Part shown: positions 43,267 through 52,362 of the stretch, in pieces
How the letters are laid out: each line of letters begins with the position of its first letter
How positions within the stretch are numbered: position 1 is the stretch's first letter
Source: VXPQ01 sp965223485
Lineage (GTDB): Bacteria > Bacteroidota > Rhodothermia > Rhodothermales > VXPQ01
Assembly (NCBI GenBank): GCA_965223485.1
Contig: OZ244993.1
Coordinates: forward strand, 1,612,001-1,676,000
Reading direction: 5' to 3'
Length of the DNA: 64,000 nt
Made by a program: the position numbers and the translations under genes
The notes under the pieces: model-generated
What the model was told of the DNA's origin: nothing
Databases searched by the model: none
What the model saw: the letters and a program-made list of their open reading frames with translations, nothing else

Positions 43267-43554
43267 ATGACGATATTGCGTACGTTTTCTATAATGACCC
43301 TTGTGATTGCCTTAACGGCTCTTGTCGGCTGTGGGGGGCAGCAGGCCGATAGCGAAGACGCCATGATGGAAGGAGATGACATGGAGGTGGAAGGCCATGA
43401 CATGGATGACATGGAAGCCGATGAGATGGACATGGAGATGGAAGGGGATGACATGGAAATGGAAGGGGATGAGGCCATGGAGGATGAGGCCATGGAGGAT
43501 GAGGCCATGGAGGATGAGGCCGTGGAGGATGAGGCCGTGGAGGATGAGGGATAG
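43267..43554 (+). CDS. small acidic repeat lipoprotein
   Basis: 95 aa. A lipoprotein signal (TLVIALTALVGCGG, lipobox LVGC) is followed by an almost purely Glu/Asp/Met tail. The tail ends in five 15-base repeats at 43468-43542, each encoding Asp-Glu-Ala-Met/Val-Glu. The start is the ATG at 43267 with GGAGG about 9 bases upstream; a longer in-frame start at 42919 is rejected. The strongly acidic, methionine-rich composition might bind cations, but this is only inference. Divergent from sdhC, with a hairpin directly downstream. Confidence 0.8.
   Translation: MTILRTFSIMTLVIALTALVGCGGQQADSEDAMMEGDDMEVEGHDMDDMEADEMDMEMEGDDMEMEGDEAMEDEAMEDEAMEDEAVEDEAVEDEG
43468..43542 (+). repeat. 15-base tandem repeat, five units
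   Basis: Units GATGAGGCCATGGAG at 43468, 43483 and 43498, and GATGAGGCCGTGGAG at 43513 and 43528. In frame within the acidic lipoprotein; gains or losses of units by slippage would keep the frame. Confidence 0.95.
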
Positions 43555-43578
43555 TCTGTTCGCCTGATTGACGCCGTA

Positions 43579-43618
43579 CGGCCCGCGATCAGGGCAGATT
43601 CCGTCCGATCGCGGGCCG
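43579..43618. terminator. bidirectional hairpin between the lipoprotein and gltA
   Basis: A perfect 12-base stem, CGGCCCGCGATC with GATCGCGGGCCG, around a 16-base loop. It lies between two convergent genes and can act on both strands; no long T-run follows on either side. Confidence 0.65.
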
Positions 43619-43670
43619 CACCACATCTACTTCCCTTCTTTTCTCCTCGTTTATTCGCGGAGAAAGGCGT

Positions 43671-44855
43671 TTATGCACGCTGCCCGATCGGGAGTGTGCG
43701 TTTTCCCTGTGGGCCGACATACGCGGCCTTCGGACGAATCAGCCTGTTGCTGTCCCATTGTTCCTTCAAGTGAGCACTCCAGCCTGCTGTGCGGCTTAGT
43801 GCGAAGATGGGCGTGTACAGGTCGATAGCGATGCCCAACATGTAGTAGATGGAGGCGCTGAAGAAATCCACGTTGGGATACAGGCCTTTCTTCGCCTTCA
43901 TGATTTCCATCATCTCCAGGCTCATTTCGTACCATTTCAGGGAGCCGATTTCCTCGCCGAGTCCTTTGCCCATGTCTTTCAGAAAGCCGGCGCGCGGGTC
44001 CATCGTCTTGTAGACACGGTGTCCGAAGCCCATGATGCGTTCCTTCTTTGCAAGTTTTGCCGAAATATAGTCGGCGGGTCGTTGGCCGGACTTGTCGATT
44101 TCGAGGAACATGCGCATTACCTCCTGATTGGCCCCACCGTGGAGCGGACCTTTCAGCGCTGCAATGCCACCTGTTACTGCCGAGTAGATATCCGATAGCG
44201 TTGCTCCGATCACGCGGCTTGTAAAGGTAGAGGCATTCAGCCCGTGTTCGGCATGAAGCACCAGGCATGCGTCGAACGTGCATTCGGCCATCTCTCCGGG
44301 CCTTTCGCCGTTAAGCATGTAGAGAAAATTGTGCGCATGCGAACAATCCGTGCGAGGGGCTACCGGTTCTTTCCCTTTGCGCAACCGGTCGATCGCTGCA
44401 ATGATCGAAGGAACGCGTGCAACAATCCGGATTGATTTTCTGTAGTTCGCCTCAGGCGATCCGTCGTCGGCCTCGTCGTCGAACAGGCTTAGCGCAGAAA
44501 CCGCCGTCCGGAGGGTCGCCATGGGATTGGCGTCTTTCGGTATACGATCCAGAATACTCCATATACCCTCCGGCAAGACGAGGGCTGCTCGCAATTGTTC
44601 TTTCACCTCGTCGAGGCGAGCCTGATTAGGCAAGTCACCGTCCAGGAGGAGGCAAAGAACTTCCTCGTAAGAGGTGTTGCGGGCGAGATCGCGAATGTCG
44701 TAGCCGCGATACAGCAGCTGTCCAATCTTCCCGTTGACAAAGGCAATGTGCGAATCCAATGCAACGACATCGGCCAGTCCCTGCACCTTCGCCGACGGCG
44801 TATTTTCCGGTTTTTCGGGGTCCTTCGATGCGTTGTTTTGAGCAGAGGCTGGCAT
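43671..44855 (-). CDS. gltA: citrate synthase
   Basis: 394 aa. Condenses acetyl-CoA with oxaloacetate. Active-site segments are present: HGLNASTFTSRVIGAT, KGPLHGGANQEVM, GFGHRVYKTMDPRA and the final NVDFFSASIYYMLGI with the catalytic aspartate. It is the short bacterial type (about 370-390 aa), so 2-methylcitrate synthase activity cannot be excluded by eye, though the sdh genes next door favour the TCA role. An N-terminal extension of about 25 polar residues precedes the domain. A perfect hairpin lies 25 bases upstream of the ATG. Confidence 0.93.
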   Translation of the reverse strand: MPASAQNNASKDPEKPENTPSAKVQGLADVVALDSHIAFVNGKIGQLLYRGYDIRDLARNTSYEEVLCLLLDGDLPNQARLDEVKEQLRAALVLPEGIWSILDRIPKDANPMATLRTAVSALSLFDDEADDGSPEANYRKSIRIVARVPSIIAAIDRLRKGKEPVAPRTDCSHAHNFLYMLNGERPGEMAECTFDACLVLHAEHGLNASTFTSRVIGATLSDIYSAVTGGIAALKGPLHGGANQEVMRMFLEIDKSGQRPADYISAKLAKKERIMGFGHRVYKTMDPRAGFLKDMGKGLGEEIGSLKWYEMSLEMMEIMKAKKGLYPNVDFFSASIYYMLGIAIDLYTPIFALSRTAGWSAHLKEQWDSNRLIRPKAAYVGPQGKRTLPIGQRA

Positions 44856-45442
44856 GATGGGTTTATATTGTCTTTACACGGTCAGCCCCGCACCGGGGGC
44901 TGACCCTACTATTATGGCGCCGAAAAATCGGTTTGCAGAACGTCGAATCCGATATACTACGCGTAAACCAGGATAAAGTGCCGGGTCGCCGCCGGGATCA
45001 TTTATGCCGGGCCGGCATGTAACATAACAGAAAATGTTGAATTTTCTTTAGCCACCTCGGCTGGGGTGTTGATCTTCACACACGACTTTTTACAATTTGT
45101 CAAGGAGCGTAGCACGTTGTCCTTGAGCCGGTTTCCCGATACTGTTTCCCGCAAGCAGCGTACCTTGTGCGCTGCCTATGCGCGAGGTGGAGCGTCCATT
45201 CCGAATATCCCGTTTACCCGGCATATTCCAGTTGTCTGCCGATGCTCCGAACCCGATGGCACAATCTTCGAAACGTGTTTCATGCATGTTCTTGCAACCA
45301 TTGCATGGAATACTTGCCTGTCTCTACATGAAAATGCCGTTGGGACCGTATCGATCCATCGTTCAGGCGCAATATCCGGTCCGGCAGGCCCGGGTGCGCA
45401 GCACATCAACCGGCTCATCGAAGGCGTGTGCTCACGTCTTAT
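44856..45442. promoter_or_regulatory. gltA-rne divergent intergenic region with several palindromes
   Basis: 587 bases without a convincing gene. From the left: a perfect 10-base stem GGTCAGCCCC/GGGGCTGACC (44880-44889 with 44896-44905); a promoter-like TTTG (44932) and TATACT (44953); a 15-base palindrome ATGCCGG-G-CCGGCAT (45004-45018); and AGAAAAT/ATTTTCT (45029-45035 with 45041-45047). The remaining 390 bases up to the rne start would be an exceptionally long leader. An open frame at 45066-45491 has no motif and overlaps rne, so I reject it. Confidence 0.5.
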
Positions 45443-47278
45443 ATGGGTAAGGAAATTGTCATCAATGCAGAGAAGGCGCAAACGCGGATAGCCATCGTAG
45501 AAAATGGAAGTCTCGCAGAACTCTACATAGAGAACCCTGATAACTCCCGAACGATCGGCGACATTTACCTTGGCAGGATCTGCAAGGTTATGCCAAGCAT
45601 CCAGGCCGCGTTCGTGGACATTGGGCGAAAACAGGACGCCTTTCTTCATTTTTCCGATCTGTCGGATGACATCGGACAGTTGCTTGCGTTCGTTGACGCA
45701 AAGCAACCGGATGTATCTCGCATAGTCAATCAAAATCGGAAGCCGCCGAGAAAACGGGGCGCACGCCGCAAGCCGCGCCGCGATCGCAGCGCAGCCAGGC
45801 ACACCGACGAAAAAAATCGCGTTGCGCCGACAGCAAAGCTCCGTGCCCGGCGACGACTCGTACAACGCCTGTCGAGGAAAACCGATAAAAACAGGCGATC
45901 CGGCGATCCGCCCGAGAAGCATCTCAAGACCAACCAGCGCATTCTGGTCAAGGTTGTCAAGGAGCCGATCTCGAACAAGGGCAGCCGTGTTTCCACGGAT
46001 ATTTCGATGGCCGGACGCTTTCTGGTCCTCGTTCCGTTCGGGAACTATGTAGCGGTGTCCAAGCAGATTCATTCCTACAAGGAACGGCGGCGGCTCAAAG
46101 CCCTCGCCAAAAGCCTCGTTCCTCCGGGCGTGGGCCTGATCGTGCGCACGGTGGCCGAGGGGAAAAATGCTAAAACGCTCGACACCGATTTAAGGCTGTT
46201 GCTTGATAAATGGCGCAAGATGGAGCAGAAACTCGGGGGGCGCCCGAACCCGCCTATGCTGGTTCATCGCGACGTGAATATGCTCTCGTCGGTTATGCGC
46301 GATCGGTTCTCCGAAGATTACGACCGGGTGCTGATCGACAACGAGCGGCTCTACAGAAATGTCAGGAATTACATTCAGGCGATAGCTCCACAGATGGCCG
46401 ACGCCATCCGGTATCACAACGGAAAGGAACATGTGTTCGAGGCGGTCGGCATCCACGCCGAAATACAGGAGGCGTTCGAGGGGCGCGTTAATCTTCCTGG
46501 CGGCGGGTATCTCTTTATCGAACATACGGAGGCCATGCATGTCGTGGACGTGAACTCCGGCAGGGCGGGGCGTGGGCTTTCGCAGGAGGAAAGTTCGGTA
46601 AAGGTGAATCTGGAAGCCGCCCGCGTCATCACCAAGCAAATTCGCCTGCGGGATCTCGGCGGTATCATCGTGGTCGACTTCATTGACCTCCGGGATGAGA
46701 AGAACCGGAGGAAAGTTTATGATGAACTCAGGAAGGAGTTCAGAAAAGACCGCGCCGTGACGAAGGTGCTGCCTATGAGCGACTTCGGGCTCGTCCAGAT
46801 CACCCGGCAACGTTTGCGCCCAAGTGTCACGGCGGGGGGAAACTCCCCCGATTTTCTGACGAAGAATGGTTCGGCCGGGACGGTGCAACCCGACCAGGCC
46901 GAAACGCAGCCCCCGGAAAGACCGGAAAGAAAGGAGCGGAACGAACCGAAACAGTCTTCCGGAAGGGGGCGCGGGAGTTCCCGGGGAAGGCGTCCGGACC
47001 CGGTTGTGGTGCTCCAGGAAATTGAGCAGTGGATTGTGGCGTACAAGGCCATGGACGGTCCACGGAACCTTACGCTATGGGCGCATCCGTTTACGGCTGC
47101 CTGGCTGAGGCGCAAAATTGCCGGCATTCGCTTTGGGTTCTTTCTGAAACATTCTCTGCCGGTGCGTCTCAAGACAGACGGAACGATGTCCCCGTACGCG
47201 TTCCGTATCACGGATACCCGGTCCGGGGAGGACCTTACCCGGAAGGTTCCGTTGTCGAAAGGCGCCAGGCCCGGATAG
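45443..47278 (+). CDS. rng: ribonuclease E/G family endoribonuclease
   Basis: 611 aa. The catalytic core is intact: HVVDVNSGRAGRGLS with the first metal aspartate, then LGGIIVVDFIDLRDEKNR with the second, and GLVQITRQRLRPS. The N-terminal S1 domain (IGDIYLGRICKVMPSIQAAF) is interrupted at about residues 98-160 by a very basic insertion rich in Arg and Lys. The CPxC zinc-link that normally follows the RPS motif is absent and replaced by a Pro/Arg/Gln-rich low-complexity stretch; the only cysteine is Cys47. Processes rRNA and degrades mRNA. The start at ATG 45443 (GKEIVINAEKAQTRIA) fits the family. Confidence 0.92.
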   Translation: MGKEIVINAEKAQTRIAIVENGSLAELYIENPDNSRTIGDIYLGRICKVMPSIQAAFVDIGRKQDAFLHFSDLSDDIGQLLAFVDAKQPDVSRIVNQNRKPPRKRGARRKPRRDRSAARHTDEKNRVAPTAKLRARRRLVQRLSRKTDKNRRSGDPPEKHLKTNQRILVKVVKEPISNKGSRVSTDISMAGRFLVLVPFGNYVAVSKQIHSYKERRRLKALAKSLVPPGVGLIVRTVAEGKNAKTLDTDLRLLLDKWRKMEQKLGGRPNPPMLVHRDVNMLSSVMRDRFSEDYDRVLIDNERLYRNVRNYIQAIAPQMADAIRYHNGKEHVFEAVGIHAEIQEAFEGRVNLPGGGYLFIEHTEAMHVVDVNSGRAGRGLSQEESSVKVNLEAARVITKQIRLRDLGGIIVVDFIDLRDEKNRRKVYDELRKEFRKDRAVTKVLPMSDFGLVQITRQRLRPSVTAGGNSPDFLTKNGSAGTVQPDQAETQPPERPERKERNEPKQSSGRGRGSSRGRRPDPVVVLQEIEQWIVAYKAMDGPRNLTLWAHPFTAAWLRRKIAGIRFGFFLKHSLPVRLKTDGTMSPYAFRITDTRSGEDLTRKVPLSKGARPG

Positions 47279-47327
47279 GCCGGAAGGCATTGTATCGCGG
47301 GCGCTTTCTCCACTTTTCTTCTCGACT

Positions 47328-48110
47328 ATGTCTCCTCGCGGAAGTTCGTTGTCTCCGGTTGCGGGCGTTACGATGACGTTGTTGCTCGCTTGTGCTTCTA
47401 TTACGGTTGTTCCCGAGGCCCATGCACAGCTTTTTTCCTACGGAAGGGTAGCACAGCAACGCGTCGGCGTGCTTTCGATCGTCTGGCAGACGGTCGATTT
47501 CCAGCCTGACACGAACGTATCGACCGAAGGGGCGCCGGCATTCACCGGTCCGGCCTATGGTATTATGTACGCACGGGGCAATATCACCGCGACCGTAACC
47601 TATGGGCCGGAAAGCGCCGCCGCTGATCACAACTCGAGGCTACTGGACGTTGCCATTGCAACCTGGAACAATCTATTCACCATCGGGGCATCGAAGACTT
47701 CCCGGTTATACCTTCCCCTGACGCTCCAGTCGAACTACCGCCGCGTAGCCCCGGCGGGACAGGCAAATTCTCCTTTTTCATCGTTTCAGGTGACGGTGAT
47801 TGCTTTGGGTGGTGGCCTCGGGGGCAGTACGGAGCGAGGGAAAAATGTCCGTTTCGAGGCACGGGCCGCTCCCGCATTGGGCATTGCGCTGCGTTCCTTT
47901 GGGGGAAGCACCGGTATGGCATGGCTGGTAGATGCGGGTGTGCGCATGGATATTCGCGAGGTGTTCGGGCGCTTTGGTTTGTCAGCGGGATACGGATTCC
48001 GCACACAGTCCTGGCGGGTGGGCGACGCTAACCTGTTGGTGGAACCCAGCCAAATCCGGCTTGATTACCTCGGGTCCCAGCATATGGCCACATTGGGTCT
48101 GAACTGGTAA
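47328..48110 (+). CDS. predicted outer-membrane protein, unknown
   Basis: 260 aa. A signal peptide (VTMTLLLACASITVVPEAHAQ) is followed by alternating beta-strand pattern and a C-terminus ending in aromatic residues (YLGSQHMATLGLNW), typical of outer-membrane beta-barrels. No family motif I can name. Same strand as rne, 49 bases later, so possibly in its transcript. The 48111-48336 gap shows no gene. Confidence 0.7.
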   Translation: MSPRGSSLSPVAGVTMTLLLACASITVVPEAHAQLFSYGRVAQQRVGVLSIVWQTVDFQPDTNVSTEGAPAFTGPAYGIMYARGNITATVTYGPESAAADHNSRLLDVAIATWNNLFTIGASKTSRLYLPLTLQSNYRRVAPAGQANSPFSSFQVTVIALGGGLGGSTERGKNVRFEARAAPALGIALRSFGGSTGMAWLVDAGVRMDIREVFGRFGLSAGYGFRTQSWRVGDANLLVEPSQIRLDYLGSQHMATLGLNW

Positions 48111-48336
48111 CCGTACGGTTCCGAACATCCCGTTGCACAATGCATTATTATCGTTATTATTAGGGCGTGGCATCCAGTGGAGGGCACAGGAGACCGGAAG
48201 CGCGTAACCCGATCCGCGTTCGTACAGGAGCATGAACCGCTGGTTGTTGCTGCACGCCATACCTCTTCGGGATGAGAGGGGTGCGTTAGATCGCGGCATC
48301 CTAATTCCCGGCAGGATTCTCACATACGGACGTCCG

Positions 48337-48630
48337 ATGAAGACGAAACACATCCTTGAAGAACTCAGGGAAGCAGCTGCCGGGTTTGGTCTGGAGGTGC
48401 GCATGGAGAAAGGTAATTTTCGAGGCGGACGGTGCAAGATTGCCGATGAAGAAATCATTGTGTTGAACAAGCAGCATCTTCCCGAAGCGCAATTGGTCGT
48501 GCTGGCGAACAGCCTTCGGGGATTGCCCATCGACGATATTTTTCTGAAACCCACTGTGCGTGCCGCGGTCGAGGAAGTATGGCGGCAACACGAGCCGGCG
48601 GAGTTGTACGAAGCGGATGACACGGAATGA
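48337..48630 (+). CDS. conserved-looking hypothetical protein, 97 aa
   Basis: Not recognised. A small soluble alpha/beta protein (MKTKHILEELREAAAGFG, then GGRCKIADEEIIVLNKQHLPE). It overlaps the start of the MBL-fold gene (48617) by 14 bases, so the pair is probably co-translated. The ATG at 48337 is preferred; an in-frame start at 48232 adds a stretch without resemblance to a domain. Confidence 0.7.
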   Translation: MKTKHILEELREAAAGFGLEVRMEKGNFRGGRCKIADEEIIVLNKQHLPEAQLVVLANSLRGLPIDDIFLKPTVRAAVEEVWRQHEPAELYEADDTE

Positions 48631-49420
48631 GGACCGCATTCGAGTCACCCTGCTCGGCACGGGTACATCCACCGGCGTTCCTGTAATCGGGTGCGCGTGC
48701 CCTGTATGCACTTCCGGGGATCCGCGAGACGAACGTACCCGGAGCGCATGTGTCTTCGAGACGCAGGGGCTCCGCATCCTCATCGACATCGGGCCGGATT
48801 TTCGCAGACAGGCTCTTCGCGAAGGTATCCGGCATATTGATGCGGTTCTATTCACGCACCACCATTTCGACCATGTGGGCGGGATTGACGACCTCCGTCC
48901 TTTTCTGTTCAAAAACCGCCGTCCCGTTCCTTGCTACGCCCGCCGCAATACAGTAGAAGTCCTGCAAAAGATGTTCACTTATATCTTTGAAGACGGTTCG
49001 TATCCCGGGGTCCCCAATCTGGCTCTTCAAACCGTCGATGGCCCCTTTACCGTAACCGGACGCAGCGATTCCTCTTGCTCGGTGTCCGTTATTCCCATTG
49101 ATGCGTATCATGGGTCCCTGCCCCTTTTCGGATACCGGATAGGAAAATTCGCCTATCTGACGGACACCAATCGTATTCCGGAAGAAAGTTTCGATTTACT
49201 GCATGGCCTGGATGTGCTGGTGCTCGATGCCCTGCGAGAGGAGGGGCATCCGACCCATTTTTCCTTTGACGAGGCGATCCGCGCCGCGCAGCGCATTGGC
49301 GCACGGCAGACGTATTTTACCCATATGACGCATAGTACGCTGCATGCCGACGCCGACGCCCGTTTGCCGGAAGGCATTCGGCTCGGATACGACGGGTTGG
49401 TGTTCGAAACGGGCGTCTGA
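48617..49420 (+). CDS. MBL-fold metal-dependent hydrolase (PhnP-like)
   Basis: 267 aa. The metal-binding motif FTHHHFDHVGGIDDLRPF is the HxHxDH signature of the metallo-beta-lactamase fold. LGTGTSTGVPVIGCACPVC, with CxC and CxxC, matches PhnP-type phosphodiesterases, which cut cyclic phosphodiesters. Later ligands are seen in AYLTDTNRIPEE and TYFTHMTHSTLH. The ATG at 48617 fits the family (TRNEDRIRVTLLGTG). The natural substrate is unknown in this context. Confidence 0.9.
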   Translation: MTRNEDRIRVTLLGTGTSTGVPVIGCACPVCTSGDPRDERTRSACVFETQGLRILIDIGPDFRRQALREGIRHIDAVLFTHHHFDHVGGIDDLRPFLFKNRRPVPCYARRNTVEVLQKMFTYIFEDGSYPGVPNLALQTVDGPFTVTGRSDSSCSVSVIPIDAYHGSLPLFGYRIGKFAYLTDTNRIPEESFDLLHGLDVLVLDALREEGHPTHFSFDEAIRAAQRIGARQTYFTHMTHSTLHADADARLPEGIRLGYDGLVFETGV

Positions 49421-49500
49421 CGGCACGATTCTCTCCCCAACGTCGTTTGCGTATATTTCCGTACCCGCTTCCCTTGCATGACCGGCCCGGAGGATACCCC

Positions 49501-49932
49501 ATGAAACTGTTTATTCTCAATGGTCCCAACCTGAATCTGCTGGGTACGCGCGAACCGGAAACCTACGGAACCGCCACGCTGGCCGACATGCAGGATGCGT
49601 TGTGCGCCCTGTTCCCCGACATCGATTTCCGGTTTGTCCAGAGTAATCACGAGGGCAACCTGATCGATGCGCTTCATGAGGCGGCCAGCGACGGCGCGTC
49701 GGGCGTGGTATTCAATCCCGGCGCCTTTACACATACGTCCATAGCATTGCGGGATGCGGTGGCGGCGGTAAATGTGCCGGTCATCGAGGTGCATCTTTCG
49801 AATGTGCATGCCCGTGAGTCGTTTCGGCATCGCTCCCTGACGGCGGCCGTATCCGCAGGGCAGATCGTGGGTCTTGGCATGAAAGGATACGAACTGGCCG
49901 TGCGCTACTTCCTGGACGGAACGGGAGCGTAA
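49501..49932 (+). CDS. aroQ: 3-dehydroquinate dehydratase, type II
   Basis: 143 aa, the standard length. Third step of the shikimate pathway. MKLFILNGPNLNLLGTREPE at the N-terminus, the tyrosine-containing TYGTATLADM, NPGAFTHTSIALRDA, and the substrate-binding VIEVHLSNVHARESFRHRS are the family hallmarks, with catalytic histidine in EVHLSN. The ATG at 49501 directly precedes the conserved start. It is followed 5 bases later by murJ. Confidence 0.97.
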   Translation: MKLFILNGPNLNLLGTREPETYGTATLADMQDALCALFPDIDFRFVQSNHEGNLIDALHEAASDGASGVVFNPGAFTHTSIALRDAVAAVNVPVIEVHLSNVHARESFRHRSLTAAVSAGQIVGLGMKGYELAVRYFLDGTGA

Positions 49933-49937
49933 CGCAC

Positions 49938-51680
49938 ATGAGCGATGTTTCCCTCGAACCGGCAGAAAATCCCGAGCCGGAGGTTCGGGAAGTCCAGAAA
50001 GGACGCGGCAGGACGCCGACGCAACCGCGCAGGAATGCTGCCGGCGTCGTCGGCGCCGGTATTCTTACGAGCCGCCTCATCGGGTTCGTGCGGGAGCGGG
50101 TGGTTGCTCATTTCTTTGGGCTGGGTGCGCACGCCGATGTTTTTCAGGTAGCGTTCCGGGGCCCGAACCTGCTGCAAAACCTGTTGGGAGAAGGCACTAT
50201 CTCGGCGGCGTTCATTCCCATCTATTCGAAGATGATAGAGGAGGGGCGTGAACGGGAGGCGGGCCGTTTTGCCGGTGCGGTCTTCGGCTTGTTGCTTGCC
50301 CTTACAGCCGGGCTGAGTCTGGTTGGTATACTGCTTGCAGAGCCGATCGTGACGGTTTTTGCGATTGGTTTCCGGGACGACGCTGTCGCAGTGGCTGCGG
50401 GGGAACTGCCGATCAACCGGTTCGAACTGGCCGTACAGGCGGTGCGGATCATATTTCCGATGACGGGTGTGCTGGTGCTGGCGGCATGGTGTCTGGGGAT
50501 ACTCAATAGCCATCGCCGGTTTTTCTTACCCTACTTCGCTCCCGTTCTGTGGAATGCGGCCATCATCGGCGCTCTGATCGTCGGTGCGCGTATGGTACTG
50601 GAGCCGGCGACGAGCTTACAACCGGATGGACAGACCAGTCTGTTGTTCGCTGCTTTCTATGGTGCTTTTCTGGGCGGCTTGCTGCAGTTCGCAGTGCAGG
50701 CGCCCTTTGTGTTCCGGATACTTCGCGGCTTCCGGCTCGCCTTTTCTGCGAAGGTCGCGGGGGTCAAGGAGGCGATACGCGCCTTCGGACCTGCGGTGGC
50801 TGGACGGGGCGTCTACCAATTGTCCTCTTATCTCGATCTTTTACTGGCTTCCTGTCTGGCAGCCGGCGCCGTATCGTCGCTGCGGCCGGCGCAGATGTTG
50901 TACATCCTGCCGATAAGTCTTTTCGGTATGTCCGTGGCCGCGTCCGAATTGCCCGAGCTTTCGCGCTTCGGCTCGGAGAAAACCGAAGCGTTCATGCGCC
51001 GCCTGGGCCGGTCCATAAACCAGATGTTGTTTCTGACGATACCCACATGCATCGGGTACCTTGCGTTTGGCCTGCTCATCGTCGGTGCGCTTTTTCGCAC
51101 CGGGGAGTTTGGCTCCGAGGATTCCTGGCTCGTCTATCTGGTGCTGGCCGGTTATTCACTGGGATTGCTTGCCACTGCCATGTCCCGCCTGCTGCAAAAC
51201 GCGTTCTATGCACGCAAGAATACACGAACGCCGGCCCGCATTGCCGTAGTGCGTGTCGTTGTGTCGACTGTCGTGGCTGTCCCGGCCATGCTCCTGCTGG
51301 ACGGGATCGCCGTCGGGGATGTTGCGGGTTCTGACGTAGGCGGCCGTACGCTGTATCTGGGCAGTCTCGGACTGGCCGTTGGCGCGACTGCAGGCGCATG
51401 GATCGAACTATGGCGTCTCCAAAAATCCATGGGGGCTATGATACCCACCTTCCACCTGCCCTGGGCGGGTGTGCAGCGTATGACGGCAACGGCGCTGGCT
51501 GCTGCGGCGCCTGCAGGGGTCATATGGTGGCTTCTTCCCGACATGCACATCGCTGTCGAAGCGCTGATCGTGGTATCGGCGTATGCGGCAGGGTATCTCG
51601 GCGCCTCGTTCTTGCAACGCGCCCCTGAAATGGATCCCCTGCTCGGACAGTTTGTCAAGCGCAGGAAAAAGGACGGATAA
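49938..51680 (+). CDS. murJ: lipid II flippase MurJ
   Basis: 580 aa, about 14 membrane helices, MOP superfamily. The N-terminal GAGILTSRLIGFVRERVVAHFFG and the LLQNLLGEGTISAAFIPIY segment are MurJ hallmarks, as is ISLFGMSVAASELPELSR. A 35-residue charged tail precedes the first helix. It flips lipid II across the inner membrane for peptidoglycan synthesis. Same strand, 5 bases after aroQ. Confidence 0.95.
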   Translation: MSDVSLEPAENPEPEVREVQKGRGRTPTQPRRNAAGVVGAGILTSRLIGFVRERVVAHFFGLGAHADVFQVAFRGPNLLQNLLGEGTISAAFIPIYSKMIEEGREREAGRFAGAVFGLLLALTAGLSLVGILLAEPIVTVFAIGFRDDAVAVAAGELPINRFELAVQAVRIIFPMTGVLVLAAWCLGILNSHRRFFLPYFAPVLWNAAIIGALIVGARMVLEPATSLQPDGQTSLLFAAFYGAFLGGLLQFAVQAPFVFRILRGFRLAFSAKVAGVKEAIRAFGPAVAGRGVYQLSSYLDLLLASCLAAGAVSSLRPAQMLYILPISLFGMSVAASELPELSRFGSEKTEAFMRRLGRSINQMLFLTIPTCIGYLAFGLLIVGALFRTGEFGSEDSWLVYLVLAGYSLGLLATAMSRLLQNAFYARKNTRTPARIAVVRVVVSTVVAVPAMLLLDGIAVGDVAGSDVGGRTLYLGSLGLAVGATAGAWIELWRLQKSMGAMIPTFHLPWAGVQRMTATALAAAAPAGVIWWLLPDMHIAVEALIVVSAYAAGYLGASFLQRAPEMDPLLGQFVKRRKKDG

Positions 51681-51783
51681 CCGGACGCGAGACTTCGGTA
51701 TCTTTTTTGCCTTGTACGTGATCAAGCAGTGCGTGAGCAGCATTTGGCCCGGGCTGCCGTACGTTTACCCGACCGAATGGGGT

Positions 51784-52209
51784 TTACTCGGCCGGTTCCT
51801 CATACGCATGGACTTCGATATGCGCATAGGATTGTCCCTCCCACTCCGCGAGATAAAGCCGACCTGTTACATGCAGGCGGGCCGGGGTTTCCGGAGCCGG
51901 GGTTTCCGCGACCTCCGGAAAGGCGAGGACGTATGTATTGCGATCCGATGTCTCAAGCACATAGGCGGCAAAGGGCTCGTTGCCGCGCACGGTGACCATG
52001 CCCTCCACCGTGATGATGTCTGCGTCGGGTACGTGATCCGGGGTGCAGGAGACAAGGCAGGTCGAGAAAAGAAATGCCGCACAAGCAAAAATCGCATACC
52101 TTTGGTAAAGGCGGGTGCTGTATGCATGGCATGTGTTCCATGCGCCCTCCCCGCGCGCACCGGGCGGCTTCATTCGCAGTGGTTCTCGCAAGGTATCGTT
52201 GGGTTTCAT
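51784..52209 (-). CDS. putative lipoprotein, unknown
   Basis: 141 aa. A lipoprotein signal sits unusually far in (RYAIFACAAFLFSTCLVSC, lipobox LVSC), preceded by about 30 residues from either start (52209 or 52173), so the true start is uncertain. The mature part, about 85 residues, is a small OB-like beta protein (VTVRGNEPFAAYVLET, RLHVTGRLYLAEWEGQ). Convergent with murJ, divergent from the peptidase gene. Confidence 0.6.
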   Translation of the reverse strand: MKPNDTLREPLRMKPPGARGEGAWNTCHAYSTRLYQRYAIFACAAFLFSTCLVSCTPDHVPDADIITVEGMVTVRGNEPFAAYVLETSDRNTYVLAFPEVAETPAPETPARLHVTGRLYLAEWEGQSYAHIEVHAYEEPAE

Positions 52210-52362
52210 GTTGCTGAAAACAAGACGGCACTGTTTACGGGCGTGTGCGTACCTGTGTTACAAGGTACACATTCTGCCTGATTCCAGGACCTCCGGCGTA
52301 TGCCGCTATCATTTCCCGATCGTCCCCCGCTCTTTGTTCACAGGCGCCTATCTCGCATTCCG

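Noticed and set aside
43468..43542. short tandem repeat considered as CRISPR or iteron
   Set aside because: 15-base units directly joined, in frame within a lipoprotein; no spacers and no replication gene nearby.
45066..45491. 141-codon open frame before rne
   Set aside because: No motif or ribosome-binding site and it overlaps the rne start in another frame.
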